Of a stretch of DNA of 64,000 bases, positions 1 through 10,980 are shown one piece after another. How positions within the stretch are numbered: position 1 is the stretch's first letter; every line of letters begins with the position of its first letter. The notes under the pieces are model-generated. The model saw nothing but the letters and a program-made list of their open reading frames with translations, was not told the origin of the DNA and searched no databases. The DNA is from Paraescarpia echinospica. Its lineage: Eukaryota > Annelida > Polychaeta > Sabellida > Siboglinidae. Location: the NCBI GenBank assembly GCA_020002185.1, contig CM034537.1:7213448-7277447 (forward strand). The letters are read 5' to 3'. Both the position numbers and the translations under genes were made by a program.

Positions 1-458
1 TACCCAAGGGAGTAGTCTTGTGTTGTGTAGACAACGAAGCTTACAATGGAGCATTTGCCAAGAATCCTTTCCACATAAAGCACAACAATTTGAACTTTCT
101 TGCATTGTACGTCGACGGGCAACAAGTTCCGACGAAACCACTCCAGCCTAATTTCGACGATGGTGCCTACGTGAGAAGTTACAGTAATCTATTTGCTGGA
201 ACGGGAAATATGTTTCAAGACGAGGGAAACAACCAAATCAGTCTGGACGAGTTTAGCAAAGGATACGCCCTGTTTGCGTTTGACATCACACCAGATTGTT
301 GTGACGGTCCCCATTTCAATTTGGTACTTAAAGGCAACCTATGAGTCGAGATGCACTTTAAACAACCTCTCGACCAAACGATAAACGTCGTCGTCTACGG
401 AGAATTCGAGACGGTTTTAGAGATTGACCGCAACAGAAACGTCGTCTACGATTACTGA
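1..458 (+). pseudogene. Polinton copy C: C-terminal part of major capsid protein
   Basis: This is the C-terminal ~150 residues of the double-jelly-roll-type capsid protein often annotated in animal genomes as 'F54H12.2-like'; the window edge cuts off the rest. It matches the end of the gene at 34534-33251 through the shared motifs NFLALYVDG, DEG and PDCCDG. One in-frame TGA lies at 342-344, where copies A/B encode Arg. Beyond it the frame stays open to the proper end (VVYDY then TGA, 456-458). That stop overlaps the protease start as TGATG. The capsid role comes from family knowledge; the homology to the A/B gene is directly visible. Confidence 0.8.
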
Positions 459-893
459 TGGATATGGCACAGATAGAAAGATTCCTTACGCCAGACGATT
501 ACACTAGTACCGTTGTTCGAGGCGTACTACCTAAAGACTGGTTAACCACTACTCCTATGACGACTTATCCGGCAGCTTTCGAGCGATGAAAAGGGTCAAC
601 ACTGGATCTGCATGTTTATTGCAAAAGACGGACGTGGAGAATACTTCGACTCCTACGGTTTGCCACCTCGACACATCGGATATGTGGATTTCCTACAGAG
701 CAACTGCGTGATTTGGACTTTCAACAAGAGAACGCTTCAGAGCCCGCTGTCTAACGTGTGTGGACAATACTGAGTCGTGTACTTGCTGCACCGAAGTCGA
801 GGCGTATCCACGAAGACGTTTGTGAACACTTTCGGGAACGATTTAGTGAACAATGACTGTCGTGTTTTATATTTTGTTAACAGTGCCATATAA
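458..893 (+). pseudogene. Polinton copy C: adenain-type cysteine protease, inactivated
   Basis: This is a homologue of the protease at 33242-32822. Adenovirus-type maturation proteases cleave capsid precursors inside the particle. The ATG (458) overlaps the capsid stop. The shared motifs are GVLPKD near the N-terminus, the His block QHW, the acidic block YFDSYG and the VCGQY block. A frameshift lies near 585-595. At 771-773 the codon after VCGQY is TGA, exactly where copies A/B have the presumed catalytic Cys. The frame then continues in good alignment to TAA at 891-893. An AATAAA follows at 943-948. The gene is dead. Confidence 0.8.
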
Positions 894-1559
894 TGTTTGC
901 GTGTAATGTTGACATCCACGTTCTTGTATTACCCTAATGAAGCAATAAAAAAGTTGACACCATATGTACGTTTGTGAAATTTTATTCAGACACCCAAGAG
1001 AAAGTGTCATTGTGAATTATATCATATATATTCTTGTTGTGAGACACCTAAGAGTAAAGGTCACTATTATAAAATCTTGTAAAACTTAACAACTATATAA
1101 AAATCGATTCCATATGTTACACAGTCACTGTTAGACAGTATGCTACACTCTGTGTTTATTGACACGACTTCTGCAGCGATTGAAGTATACGATATACTTA
1201 GTTTGTTTTCACCAGTGTCCTACTTAAAAAGAGAAAGCACATCATCATCATGATGCAATAATGACGTGTGTGTATCGGTACACTATAATAATTGACAAGA
1301 TAATAGTCGATAAACAATAGTTCATCACGGTTACATTAAGACCGGATATTACACGGCTATCTCACGAGTGTACCGAACAGTAACTGTGAAATGTACACTC
1401 TTTAATAATCGACCAGTAGGAGTCAGTGGTCGATAAACATCATACCTGATCACGGTTACACCAAGACCGAATGTCGCACCAAGACTGAATGTTACACCAA
1501 GACCGAATGATACAAGGGAGGGTAAGGGTAGCTCACGAGAAGATTTACTGGCGTGTCTA
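894..1559. repeat. Convergent spacer of Polinton copy C with 18-bp tandem repeats
   Basis: Non-coding spacer between the + protease and - polymerase ends. It holds three 18-bp units at 1456-1473, 1474-1491 and 1492-1509 (consensus ttacaccaagaccgaatg). Part of a larger ~120-bp duplication is also visible: the 'gtcgataaac...cacggttac' segments near 1309 and 1429. AATAAA lies on + at 943-948; the reverse complement of AATAAA at 981-986 could serve the - strand gene. Copies A/B also carry short tandem repeats in this position, but of unrelated sequence. Confidence 0.7.
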
Positions 1560-4500
1560 TTATACCAGACACGAGGAGGTAGAGATTCCATCGGCTTGTA
1601 CCGGTCGTTTGGAATAAAAATAAGTTAGTGCAGAACGTTCTTGAATATAAGTAAAAACTGAAGCATTCTTCACCCAAAACCCTCGATTATTCCCAACGCC
1701 ACTCTTCTTGGTGTTAAGTACTTTCAAAAATGTGTCTTTGTTAATTTCGTTGTGTCTCTTATTTAGACCTTTCGTGCTGAATTTATTCGTATCACCAAAA
1801 CAATAATATGTTTTGCTGCACAACCTTGAATACGCCAGGTGTCCATTTGTCGTGATGCTCACGCGCAATACAACACGATTCCGAAGGCACCCATTCTTTC
1901 CCTTCCAAACGACAAGTCACATAATCGGACGCGTGCGCGTCACAACAAAGAGCAGGAAACCATCGGGACAAGTTTGTAAAGTATTCTTGTCGTTTATCAG
2001 TGGTAACACAATCGTCTAAACAAGAAAAAGCTAGACTTAAATATGCGGAATCCGTATCGATGTCGCAATATTGGAAGACAGGGCGCTCTACGTAATAATC
2101 TATGAAATCATAATACAATTCCAGCTTTCTAAATTTTGCGTACTAGTAAATCACAACACCAATTTGAAGAGGGAGATCGTATTTAATGGATTTTTTATTG
2201 ATTGTTAATTGGTACACTGATTCCGTAATTGAGTCTAGCAGACGAAAGCGATGACTGTTAAATTCGTGGCTAGCCGTTTTACCATTACAAAATATAATAT
2301 TTCTGTGGAGATCCTTACTGTTATACATTTTCCATAGCCACTATTTCAAAGAAGTTTCATTGTGTTGCCAATAATGGCTTTATCCGGGTGCACGTCACCT
2401 TCGCGGCGTGCATTCGAGACGGCATTAGCGAAATACTTGAAACACAGACTGGGTTCGTATTCTAAAACTTGATAAACGTCAGGTACGATCAGTCCGTGTT
2501 TCAAATACCAATTTTAGAAAGGCGTAGCTAAAATAATTTTTTTATCTAAATACGAAGCCACCAGGGTACGCCGAGGAGTAGATAATATATTGTGCTGTTC
2601 AGCGTAAGCTCGCATGTAGGGGCCGAAGTCGTCACGGGTAATGTCAATGTTTTTGAAAATGGGTTGCATTTCACCAAAATAATCTTTAAGATGATCTGGA
2701 ACGAAAATGTCGCACTCTACCATGTCAAATAGGCGACGTTAACTACATTTTGCAAAATGTTATCTTGGGTCAATTCCCACTTTAGAGGTGAGGAAATTTT
2801 GAATTTAGACAAATTCTTACTTCAGAATTTTTCCGAATTTCGTTCCACTGACATTCCCACATTTCGACGACCTAGCCCATTTACGCAAATACGTAGTATT
2901 CTTTTTAGTTTATGATAGGAGATCGACCAAAGACTTCCCGTTGATAGAGTTTGTGTGCTCCACGTTACAAGGACAACCGTGAAAATAGCAACCGTGAAAT
3001 TGATAAATGGTGTGAGTCTGGGTACACCACCCATCAACGGGAAGTCTACGATCCCCAATGCGTTTCTCTTCTTCGTTAAATTGATATCTTATGAATGTGT
3101 TCTTCTCGTGAGCTATCCATTCTAGCCATCCAAGCGCCATCTTTCCATAAATACGTGATGTTTTCTGTCTAAAAATATTTTTAGGCTACGACGCGGATAA
3201 CATCCGGTAGGCATATCTTGTGAAAGGGCCCAAAGGTATAAGGCATTCGCATCGTAGCCGACAATAGAATTACAGGGGCGAGCTGAGTCGCCCATTTCCG
3301 ATTCTCGAAGCCGTGTAACGTCGACTTCGTGATGGCTGTGATATATTATTGACGGGCCCCCTACGATGTGTTTAACATATCGTGTAAATCCGAATCCTTT
3401 TGATTAAACAGACTGAAATAAATGTCACGTGGTAATGTGTCAAACATAAATTTCATGGTTAGGCCGGGAACGCGAATACCATATTTAAACATGTCTATGT
3501 GGCGCAATTTGTAAAACGAAAACTGTTTTTGATAGCTCCTATGAAAGGGGCGTCATATCTATTGTTGTTCCAAATAAGAAAATCCCGGCAGGTTTTCATA
3601 TCGTGATAGCGCCAAATTTGTTCGCAGTAGGCGTAATTTTCGTCAGAAATATCTTCGTTTTTCAAATCCCTGTGAAAATCTTCCTCTGGAGGAAAGGATT
3701 CACAGTCGAGTTTACTTAATGAAGTCACCCATTCGTTGGGAAAGTAACCTTAGTTTGTGTACATAGGTACGCTTTCAGAAAGTTATCGTAACTAAAACCG
3801 GGGGCCAAATATTTTATAATGTCCACAAATTTCAAAGTCGGTATTTTTAAACACATAAAATTAGTGTGACCCATTACTACGATCATACCGTTTTTAGATT
3901 TCTTGCTGGATTCGTTTTCGTCGTCCATGTCGTCATCTACGTCGGTTGTCAGGAATTATGATGTGATATATTTTTAATAACGTTCAAATCGTATTTTCCG
4001 GAATTAAAGCCAATGACGGGTAGTTCTTCAAGGAATCCGTGAAGCATACCAATTAATTTTGAAATTTGTTCTTCTGAGATAATAGATAAAGGTGACCCGT
4101 CATCTAGAATTTCGTCTAAGTCAGGTTCGATCATTCTAGCCTATGGTGATTGAATATCTTTTAGTTGTCAAAAAGAAAATAATAACGTGTTTTCAAAATT
4201 TCGGAAGCGGTGTCGCTATTTTCGCAAAGATAATTTAAAAAAGGTCGACTACTTGGCTCGGATCACCCTCGCTAACAAAACAGCGTGGTTTCTTGTACCC
4301 GGGAACATTAGATGCCACACTAACGCTAAGTATTTCGTGTCGAACCAACCAATCGACCTTTGGAGTAAATCAGATTCAAAATCAAAGGTAGCCCGAAACT
4401 GATAATACCGGTATTTTAATAACCAATTCATCAGGTTTCTGAAAAATGGTTTCCTGAACATGATAAATACCACCAGGGAAAATTCTCTTCACCTCGACAT

Positions 4501-5600
4501 CGCAACCTTGTTGGTGTCTTGTTAAGGAGCATTGGTTATGCCAACGTTTGTCACATTTGAAAGACCGTGTGTAAGTTTTAATATCGTGAATATAAGAACA
4601 TTTTGTTTCGAAAACATTCAAATTTAAAGTATCGGGGAATGTACAAGTTGAACGTCTCAGTAAATGACACGCTACCAAGTTCTCGTCGTCGTGATGATCT
4701 AGTCATTCATAAACAACTATATCGATATGAAAAATCTTCTAAATGTCATAAAGATCACTTAACTAAAACCAGGGAAATGTTTCATAGACGGGGCGTCATT
4801 TATGGCCTCTTGGTACATGTTATATAAAGCGGCTCTAAATTTGAAATGTTAGCTCCACGACTTAGGCGAGAGCATGAAAAAACAAAGATGATTTTCATAC
4901 GGAGGCTTGCCGTGTCGGGACACGTCACAGGTCAACGAATTTAAACTTTCATTTGTGGGAACATACTCGGGAAGGACTATACTGCCAGTACTCATAGGGT
5001 GATCAGGTATGATGTTTATAAAGAAAGTAACGTTGGTCACCAAATGGCATACCCACTGAGAATCGGGTCTTTGCATAATAGCCCAACTTAAAATATCTTT
5101 CTCTTCAAAGGAATTTAATAACGACTGAAACTCATCTGCATTAGTGATTAAAGGGGTTGCGTCCAGAAACCTACCGGAAACAGTTTTAGAGAAGAATGAA
5201 AATAACGATGTTCTTTTGTTTTCTGGTTAAATAAAATAAATCCGAAACTTAAATTAATTTTGAAGGTGGTAGTCTGTTCATGAAAGATGCTCCACAATGT
5301 TGGATGTGACGAGGTTGTGTCCGTATCTGTTAATCGAATGTTGTAGGTTCTCTAGACGGGCCCCGTACGATATCGTGTACGAATAGCAGACCACTGACTC
5401 CTATAAAAATTAAACAAATTATCTGGAACACAATCTACCACCACAGGTGGTACAAGTGAATCTTGAAGCAGTAATGCAGAGGCTGCAGGTGACGACGGAG
5501 AGGGTGGGGGTGAGTGACGAGGTGGCGGCCTTTTCGGTGATGGTGACGATGTCGGTAACGAAGCCGGTGAAGACTTCACACCCGATGTCGGCGACCGTCG
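1560..5600 (-). pseudogene. polB: Polinton copy C: DNA polymerase B, heavily degraded
   Basis: A protein-primed-type family B DNA polymerase, broken into at least ten frame segments by stops and indels. Reading from high to low coordinates, it matches the A/B polymerase from the linker after the zinc-finger region (RSQWSAIRTR...RTGP near 5,400) through the exonuclease region (FNSGKYDLN near 4,010, where A/B have a stop inside this motif). Further matches are the FHGCYFHGCPC block near 2,960-2,990, the catalytic DTDSAYL near 2,050 and the C-terminus ending at 1560. The N-terminal zinc fingers are missing; sequence above about 5,600 no longer matches and an L2 LINE begins at about 5,830. It is an older and more decayed relative of A/B. 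Confidence 0.85.
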
Positions 5601-5829
5601 GCGTTTTCGCGATTTCTACAATAACATATGTATTTTTACAATACCATACAGTAGGAGTTTATTGTCCAATAGTAATTCATAGGATAATTTCCTTTTGTTG
5701 AGGGTAGAAAATGTTTTGTTAGATTACGTTAATTAAGTTAATAAAAGTATTAAAACTAGGAAAGTCGTTCATAAGTCGGATAGTGAAACATGTAATAAAG
5801 TATTTAACTAATTAAATGCTTTTTGGTCG

Positions 5830-8800
5830 CGCCTGCATGTGGCTGCACCGCTGTAAGCTCCGTGCATATTTGTATACCTGTTTTTAACGAGGAGATCGCA
5901 GTGCAGTTTTGTAGTTGTTTTTATGAAAGCGTCTAGGCGATCCTGGACTAAGCAGTTTTACTGGTTATTTTATAGTTTTAGTATTTTAGTGATTTTTATC
6001 TCAAGTTCAGTGGATTGCACCTGTGTGGAACAACAATACACGAAAATTGCTGTTGGTCAAGCGTGACATCACACTACAGGCATGACGGCCTATGCAAGAC
6101 AGTTCCTGTGTGGTCTGCAATTTAACAGGTGCACTCGTTTGAACAATGCTGCGTTGAGTGCTGCATGCAGTGCAGGGGTGGCTCTCCATCGGCCCACCCA
6201 CCGTGGCTGTCGTGGGGGCGTCCGTAAACAGCAACGCACACCGGCCAGGCAAATGGGCGTCAACACATCTAACCTCTTGAAGATACTACGGATCCCCCTT
6301 GTGCGGCCTGCCAAGTTGTGTTTATTGAATGCGAGGTCAGCCTGCAACAAGGCAGACTTTCTTGTTGATTACGTTGCCGACCGTGACCTGGACATACTGT
6401 GTATTACGGTGACCTGGCTATCCAGCGAGAATACTGTGTCTGCGACCGCCGTCACACCATGCGGCTATCTCCTTGAGCACGTTGCTCGGAGTAACCGTCG
6501 TGGCGGCGGTGTCGGCGTTCTGTTCAGAGCATCTTACACTGTCGACCACTCTCGTCTTTGGCCCGCTTCATCTTTTGAGTGTCTCGACCTTCAATTACGC
6601 TGCCATAGAGTCTCCTCTACATTACGCCAGTTCGTCATCTACTGACCGCCATCGTCCAGCCCTAACTCCCATCCGTTCGCCACTTTCCTTGCCGAATTTC
6701 GAGATCTCGTTGAACGCGTCAGGACGGAGTCCGGGATTATTATCCTCGGTGACTTCAACGTGCGATACGGCGACAACAACGATGCGCACGCACGAGCTCT
6801 ACATGATATTCTCTCAGACGCCAACCTGAGACAGAACGTCACCGATGCGACACACAACTGCGGTAATGTGCTTAACCTCATCATCACCGCTTCTTCTTTG
6901 TCGCCTGTTACGCGGGTATCCGTCGACGATCTTGTCACAGATCACTTTGCTGTTCTTTGTGACCTCGCCACCACCAAGCCCCGCCCGCCACGCAAGAAGT
7001 TAGAATACCGTCGATACGCTGTGATAGACAACACCAACTTCACGAAAGATCTATGTGGGTGCGATTTCGTTTCTCAACCTGTCTGTGACGTAGGCGGCTT
7101 GTATGTCCTGTCTGATCAATCTTCACGCACCACTTGCAGCGTACGGTCACAGAACAACCACATACTCCGTTATGGTGTCGGCAACTGGATGAGCTGAAAC
7201 GTCAGGTCCGTCTGCGTGAGCGCACGTGGCGACGTAGCAAGACCAACGACCACCGTCTTTCCTATACTGTGTTACGTGACCAGTACTGCCGGACGCTGGC
7301 CTCTACGAAAGCTGCGTTCTACAGTAAAGAAATTGAATCCGCCTCGAACGACAACAGGGCAATGTTTCGTATTGCGAACCATTTTCTTGGTCGTAAGTGT
7401 GTGAACCATCTTCCCACCGACATTGGTGGCCCCGCCGTTGTTGCCGAGCGTTTCGCTTACCACTTCTTTGACAATATCAACTCGATCCGCAGCCGAATCA
7501 TGGTTCCGTCAGCTGATGTTGACAACGCTCAGCCACGTATGGTTTCTTCGCCGCTGCTAGCGTTTCAATCGGCTACTCTCGAAGAAGTAACGACACTCAT
7601 CACAAGTGGCAAGACAAAGTCGTCTAAGCTTGATCCACTGCCCTCCGTTATTCTGAAGGCGAATATATCCATCTTGGCGCCGATTCTCGTGAAATTGATC
7701 AACCTGCCTTACGAGTCTTCCACTGTTCCTGCTCGGCTGAAGCACGCAGTCATCACGCCTCTTCTTAAACGTTCCGGTCTTCCCGCCGCCGACTACGCGA
7801 GCTACCGACCTATCTCGAACCTTCCGTATGCATCCAAGTTACTTGAACGCCACGTCTCTGCCCAACTGCGTTTGCATATTCAACACAACGGCATCGGAGA
7901 TCCTTTTCAGAGTGCTTACCGCCCGTCACACAGCATTGAGACAGCGATTTTGTTTATCCAAGACGACGTGTTAAGATCACTGGATGCTCGTAAGCATGTA
8001 GTGCTTATTCTACTTGACCTCAGCGCTACTTTCGACACGATCGACCATGACATTCTTGTTGTTGAACTAGACCGAATCGGCGTGCGAGGCAACGCACTTC
8101 GCTAGCTCGCATCTTACCTAGCCGACCGAACACAATGCGTCAGCGTTGACGGTCATCTTTCATGCGACAGCCGACTACGACATGGAGTTCCACAGGGCAG
8201 TGTTTTGGGCCCTCTGTTATTTTCTATATACTGTGCTGGTCTTTCCGACGTATTCGAGAAGCACGGTGTTCGCTACCATGTCTACGCTGATGACACCCAA
8301 TTCTTTGACGATTTTCCGCGAAACGATTCTGCGTCTGCCGCCGACCGGATATCCCGTTGCGTGACTGACGTGAAAGCATGGTTAGCGTCGCGCTACCTGC
8401 TTTTGAACGAGGCGAAGACAGAGGCGATACAGTTTGCAGCACCAAACAACCGTGTTCCACAGCCACCGCCTCTTCCCATCGACATCTGCGGTTGCAACGT
8501 CAGCACTTCCGCCAACATACGTGACCTTGGAGTACAGCTCGACTCCACGATGTCGATGGCCGCACACATTAGTCGTACCTGTCGGGCTGCCTACGCCCAA
8601 CTACGTGGCATAGCGCGAATACGACCATCTCTCCCGCTTTCAGCGTGCAAGTCGCTTGTACACGCGCTAGTCACGTCGCGACTCGACTTCGGAAACGCGG
8701 CCCTGTATGGCATTACGGGAACCTTGTTGCACCGACTAGAGATGGTCCAGCGATCTGCTGCGCGTGTCGTCCTCGGCTTAAATCGGCGTGACCAACACAG

Positions 8801-9345
8801 CATGACGGCGGCATTACGAGAGCTGCATTGGCTACCTGTGGCGCAGCGAATTCAGTTTAAACTGCTGACCTTGATGCACGGCGCTGTGTATGCAAACCCT
8901 CCACAGTACCTTGCCGACCGTATATGTGCATATGTTCCCTGTCGTAGTCTTTGCTCGGCCGACCAGTTTCTCATGGTTGTTCCTAGAGTTAACCTGGAAC
9001 GGTACTGCCGACGCGCATTTTCATGTGCAGGTCCCACTCTCTGGAACTCTCTTCCACTAGAGCTGATAAGCCAACTTGACTCTGGACGTTTTAGGAGAGA
9101 CCTGAAAACATTTCTCTTTAATCAGGCTATTTCGTAATTTATTGTATTTTTAAATACATACATGTACATCTTAATGTTGTATATGGCCTACATAATAATC
9201 GAAATGTGTTAGCATATGTAATCCATTTATTGAAATATTATAACGACAACATTCTTACATCATGTTTTAGTTTGTAAACACCCCTGAATCTGCTTTGTAG
9301 AGATATGTGGTGTATAAATAAATTTGATTTGATTTGATTTTAAAC
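5830..9345 (+). mobile_element. L2-type LINE, nearly full length
   Basis: A non-LTR retrotransposon with endonuclease then reverse transcriptase on one strand and a 3' tail of TTTGA repeats at about 9,322-9,342, typical of L2-like elements. It sits directly behind the truncated Polinton C, so its insertion may have separated or replaced that element's left part. The 5' end is approximate: GC-rich LINE-like sequence begins near 5,820-5,840 after AT-rich DNA. No target-site duplication was identified by eye. Confidence 0.8.
6082..9137 (+). pseudogene. L2-type LINE ORF2: endonuclease and reverse transcriptase
   Basis: An AP-like endonuclease comes first (LLNARSACNKAD near 6,328; ILGDFNVRY near 6,748), then a reverse transcriptase with LLDLSATFDTIDH (motif A, near 8,020), a [12 protein letters not shown] segment near 8,190, YADDTQ (catalytic, near 8,277) and the C-terminal LRELHWLPV block near 8,820. 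I see only three lesions: TGA at 6643-6645, a frameshift near 7,140 and TAG at 8103-8105. The frame is otherwise open to 9137. This is a fairly young copy, since the second L2 at 12.6-15.1 kb is far more degraded. It would have acted in target-primed reverse transcription. Confidence 0.85.
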
Positions 9346-9740
9346 ACACAGGGTTGAAAAACACTGCAATAAAGGTAAGTACCACTACACAGGAAAAAAG
9401 TTGTCTTTTATGGTATGGTAGTCAATTTTTTCAGTTGATATGTACACTAAATACAGACGTGGTCGGTGATTATACCCGACATCTTCAAAGATTACTCACC
9501 GTGGTACCGTTGGTCACCGACGCAGGCGGTGCAGAGGTAGTCGGAACACCAGCAGCATCAAAACCAGCGATGCGCTCCTTTTCTTGGAGCTGAAATAAAC
9601 ACAAGTTGACTGAAGAGACGGGATTTGTAGCAACACCTAAAATAAAGACAAGTTAACTTTTAATAATGGTATACAAAACATAAAGAGACGGGATTTGTAG
9701 CAGCATCTGAAAACATTTAAACAACATGATCAATTTACCA
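9346..9740. repeat. Non-coding stretch with a diverged ~70-bp tandem repeat
   Basis: I recognise no gene here. A segment containing 'agagacgggatttgtagca' occurs at about 9,614 and again at about 9,683, each preceded by a similar 'aaataaa.acaagtt' context, giving two imperfect units of roughly 70 bp. Confidence 0.5.
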
Positions 9741-10022
9741 TTATCCATTATTTCTTTGGCACAGCCCCTGTTTTACGTGACGGTGCCAATTCCTTATCTG
9801 CGTAAAGGTGGTGTTGCACATACAGCACGCGAAGTGCGGTATCAGTGATGTGCTGGCAGCTGTAGGTGCCGGGACTGTCGCAGTAGCTGTCGGGGCCAGC
9901 ACTGTCTCAGTGGCTGTCGGGGCCACTGGCGCTGTCGCCGTGCCTGTCGGAGCCGCCGGCACAGTCGCCGTGGCTGTCGGGGTCGGTTGCCTCTTTGGGG
10001 GCAAGGGCCCGTTGATGAATTT
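9741..10022 (-). other. Probable exon with C2HC zinc finger
   Basis: The open frame begins directly after a 3' splice-like sequence (...attcttgtag, ending at 10023) and has no ATG, so it is more likely an internal or terminal exon than a complete gene. It encodes a Pro/Thr/Ala-rich low-complexity stretch of about 50 residues, then one zinc finger (FACCMC...F...HRH...C), and stops at 9741. The finger spacing (C-x2-C-x12-H-x5-C) resembles the N-terminal fingers of the Polinton polymerase at 28.4 kb. Strand and position would fit a displaced 5' exon of the copy C polymerase, with the L2 LINE between them. That link is inference; an unrelated host zinc-finger exon is equally possible. Confidence 0.4.
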
Positions 10023-10065
10023 CTACAAGAATAATTAAATATTACATACTCTATCATAGGGAAAA

Positions 10066-10255
10066 CATGTGACCAAAAGCCACGTGACCAAAAGAACTGT
10101 GACCAGAAGTCTATAGGAAGATGACAAGTATATGCAGACAATGTGTCGATAGAAAGCATTTAGGGACGTCATTTTAACGGAAGTAAACATATACAGGGAC
10201 GCCGTTTTGACTGAAGTAAACATATAAAAGGACGCCATTTTGACGGAAGTTTTTT
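10066..10255. repeat. Two short tandem repeat arrays
   Basis: Three near-copies of 'gtgaccaaaag' lie at about 10,068-10,110. They are followed by three units of about 33 bp beginning 'agggacg.c.ttttgac.gaagtaaacatat' at 10162, 10195 and 10228. The arrays lie just upstream of the possible + promoter at 10.38 kb and upstream (on -) of the zinc-finger exon. Confidence 0.65.
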
Positions 10256-10378
10256 AAGGAGACGAATTTTAGGGGAAATGAGTGGGAAAGCATGGTTTTA
10301 AAGGGAAGTAAACCTTAACCTTTGACGTTCCACTTCCACCGCTCCGCTCCACGGTCCCCGCTAATAGCCAACATATAA

Positions 10379-10471
10379 ACTATAAAAGCACATCGAAAAT
10401 TCAAGTCAACATTTATTGTAGGTTTTACAATAGCACAATAGCGTCACACGCACTGCCTCATTTGAACATTA
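10379..10471 (+). promoter_or_regulatory. Possible TATA promoter and first non-coding exon
   Basis: A TATA box (ctataaaagc, about 10,379-10,388) is followed about 85 bp later by a strong 5' splice site (ATTATTG|GTAAGTATAC, GT at 10472). Together they could define a short untranslated first exon on +. I found no matching coding exon downstream on this strand before the pogo remnant, so the target gene is unknown. From 10,472 to 10,980 I see no other feature. Confidence 0.3.
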
Positions 10472-10980
10472 TTGGTAAGTATACATGACACTGAACTATG
10501 AAAACGTTACGTCCGCCTGAGTCAGAAGTAGTCAAATCTACTCCGTTGAAAACCATCCTCTTGGCAGTATGCTTTGTACCCGCAGTAACAGTTGGTTCTG
10601 GCAGCAGTCAGACAATGCATTCAATATCTACCTTCGTCCGTGTCATCAGTGTCTCGGAAGACAAATATGGGTAGGCCTATTGTTATACCAGAGTTGCGTG
10701 CCTGCTCTTCATGAACTTGATTTTTACTGTGTCCTTGGTTCAACCAGAATTACTCCAATGAAGTGGGAGATTTGCGTCTTGGATGCATACCTCACTGGAT
10801 CATATATTCCTGGTTTTATGTTTTTGTTGTGTGTGGATGTTCCATTTGTACATCCATATCGTCATACAGTTCATGTAGTTTGTCATTAGAATCATCAGCT
10901 GTAAGTGGTGAGCCAGCTCTTCCGCACTGGTTTCAGGTCTGTATTGACGGCTATCTCTCTCTTCATTGGTGGTTTGCATC

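Noticed and set aside
1456..1509. CRISPR-like array
   Set aside because: Three contiguous 18-bp units without spacers; this is a simple tandem repeat in eukaryotic DNA.
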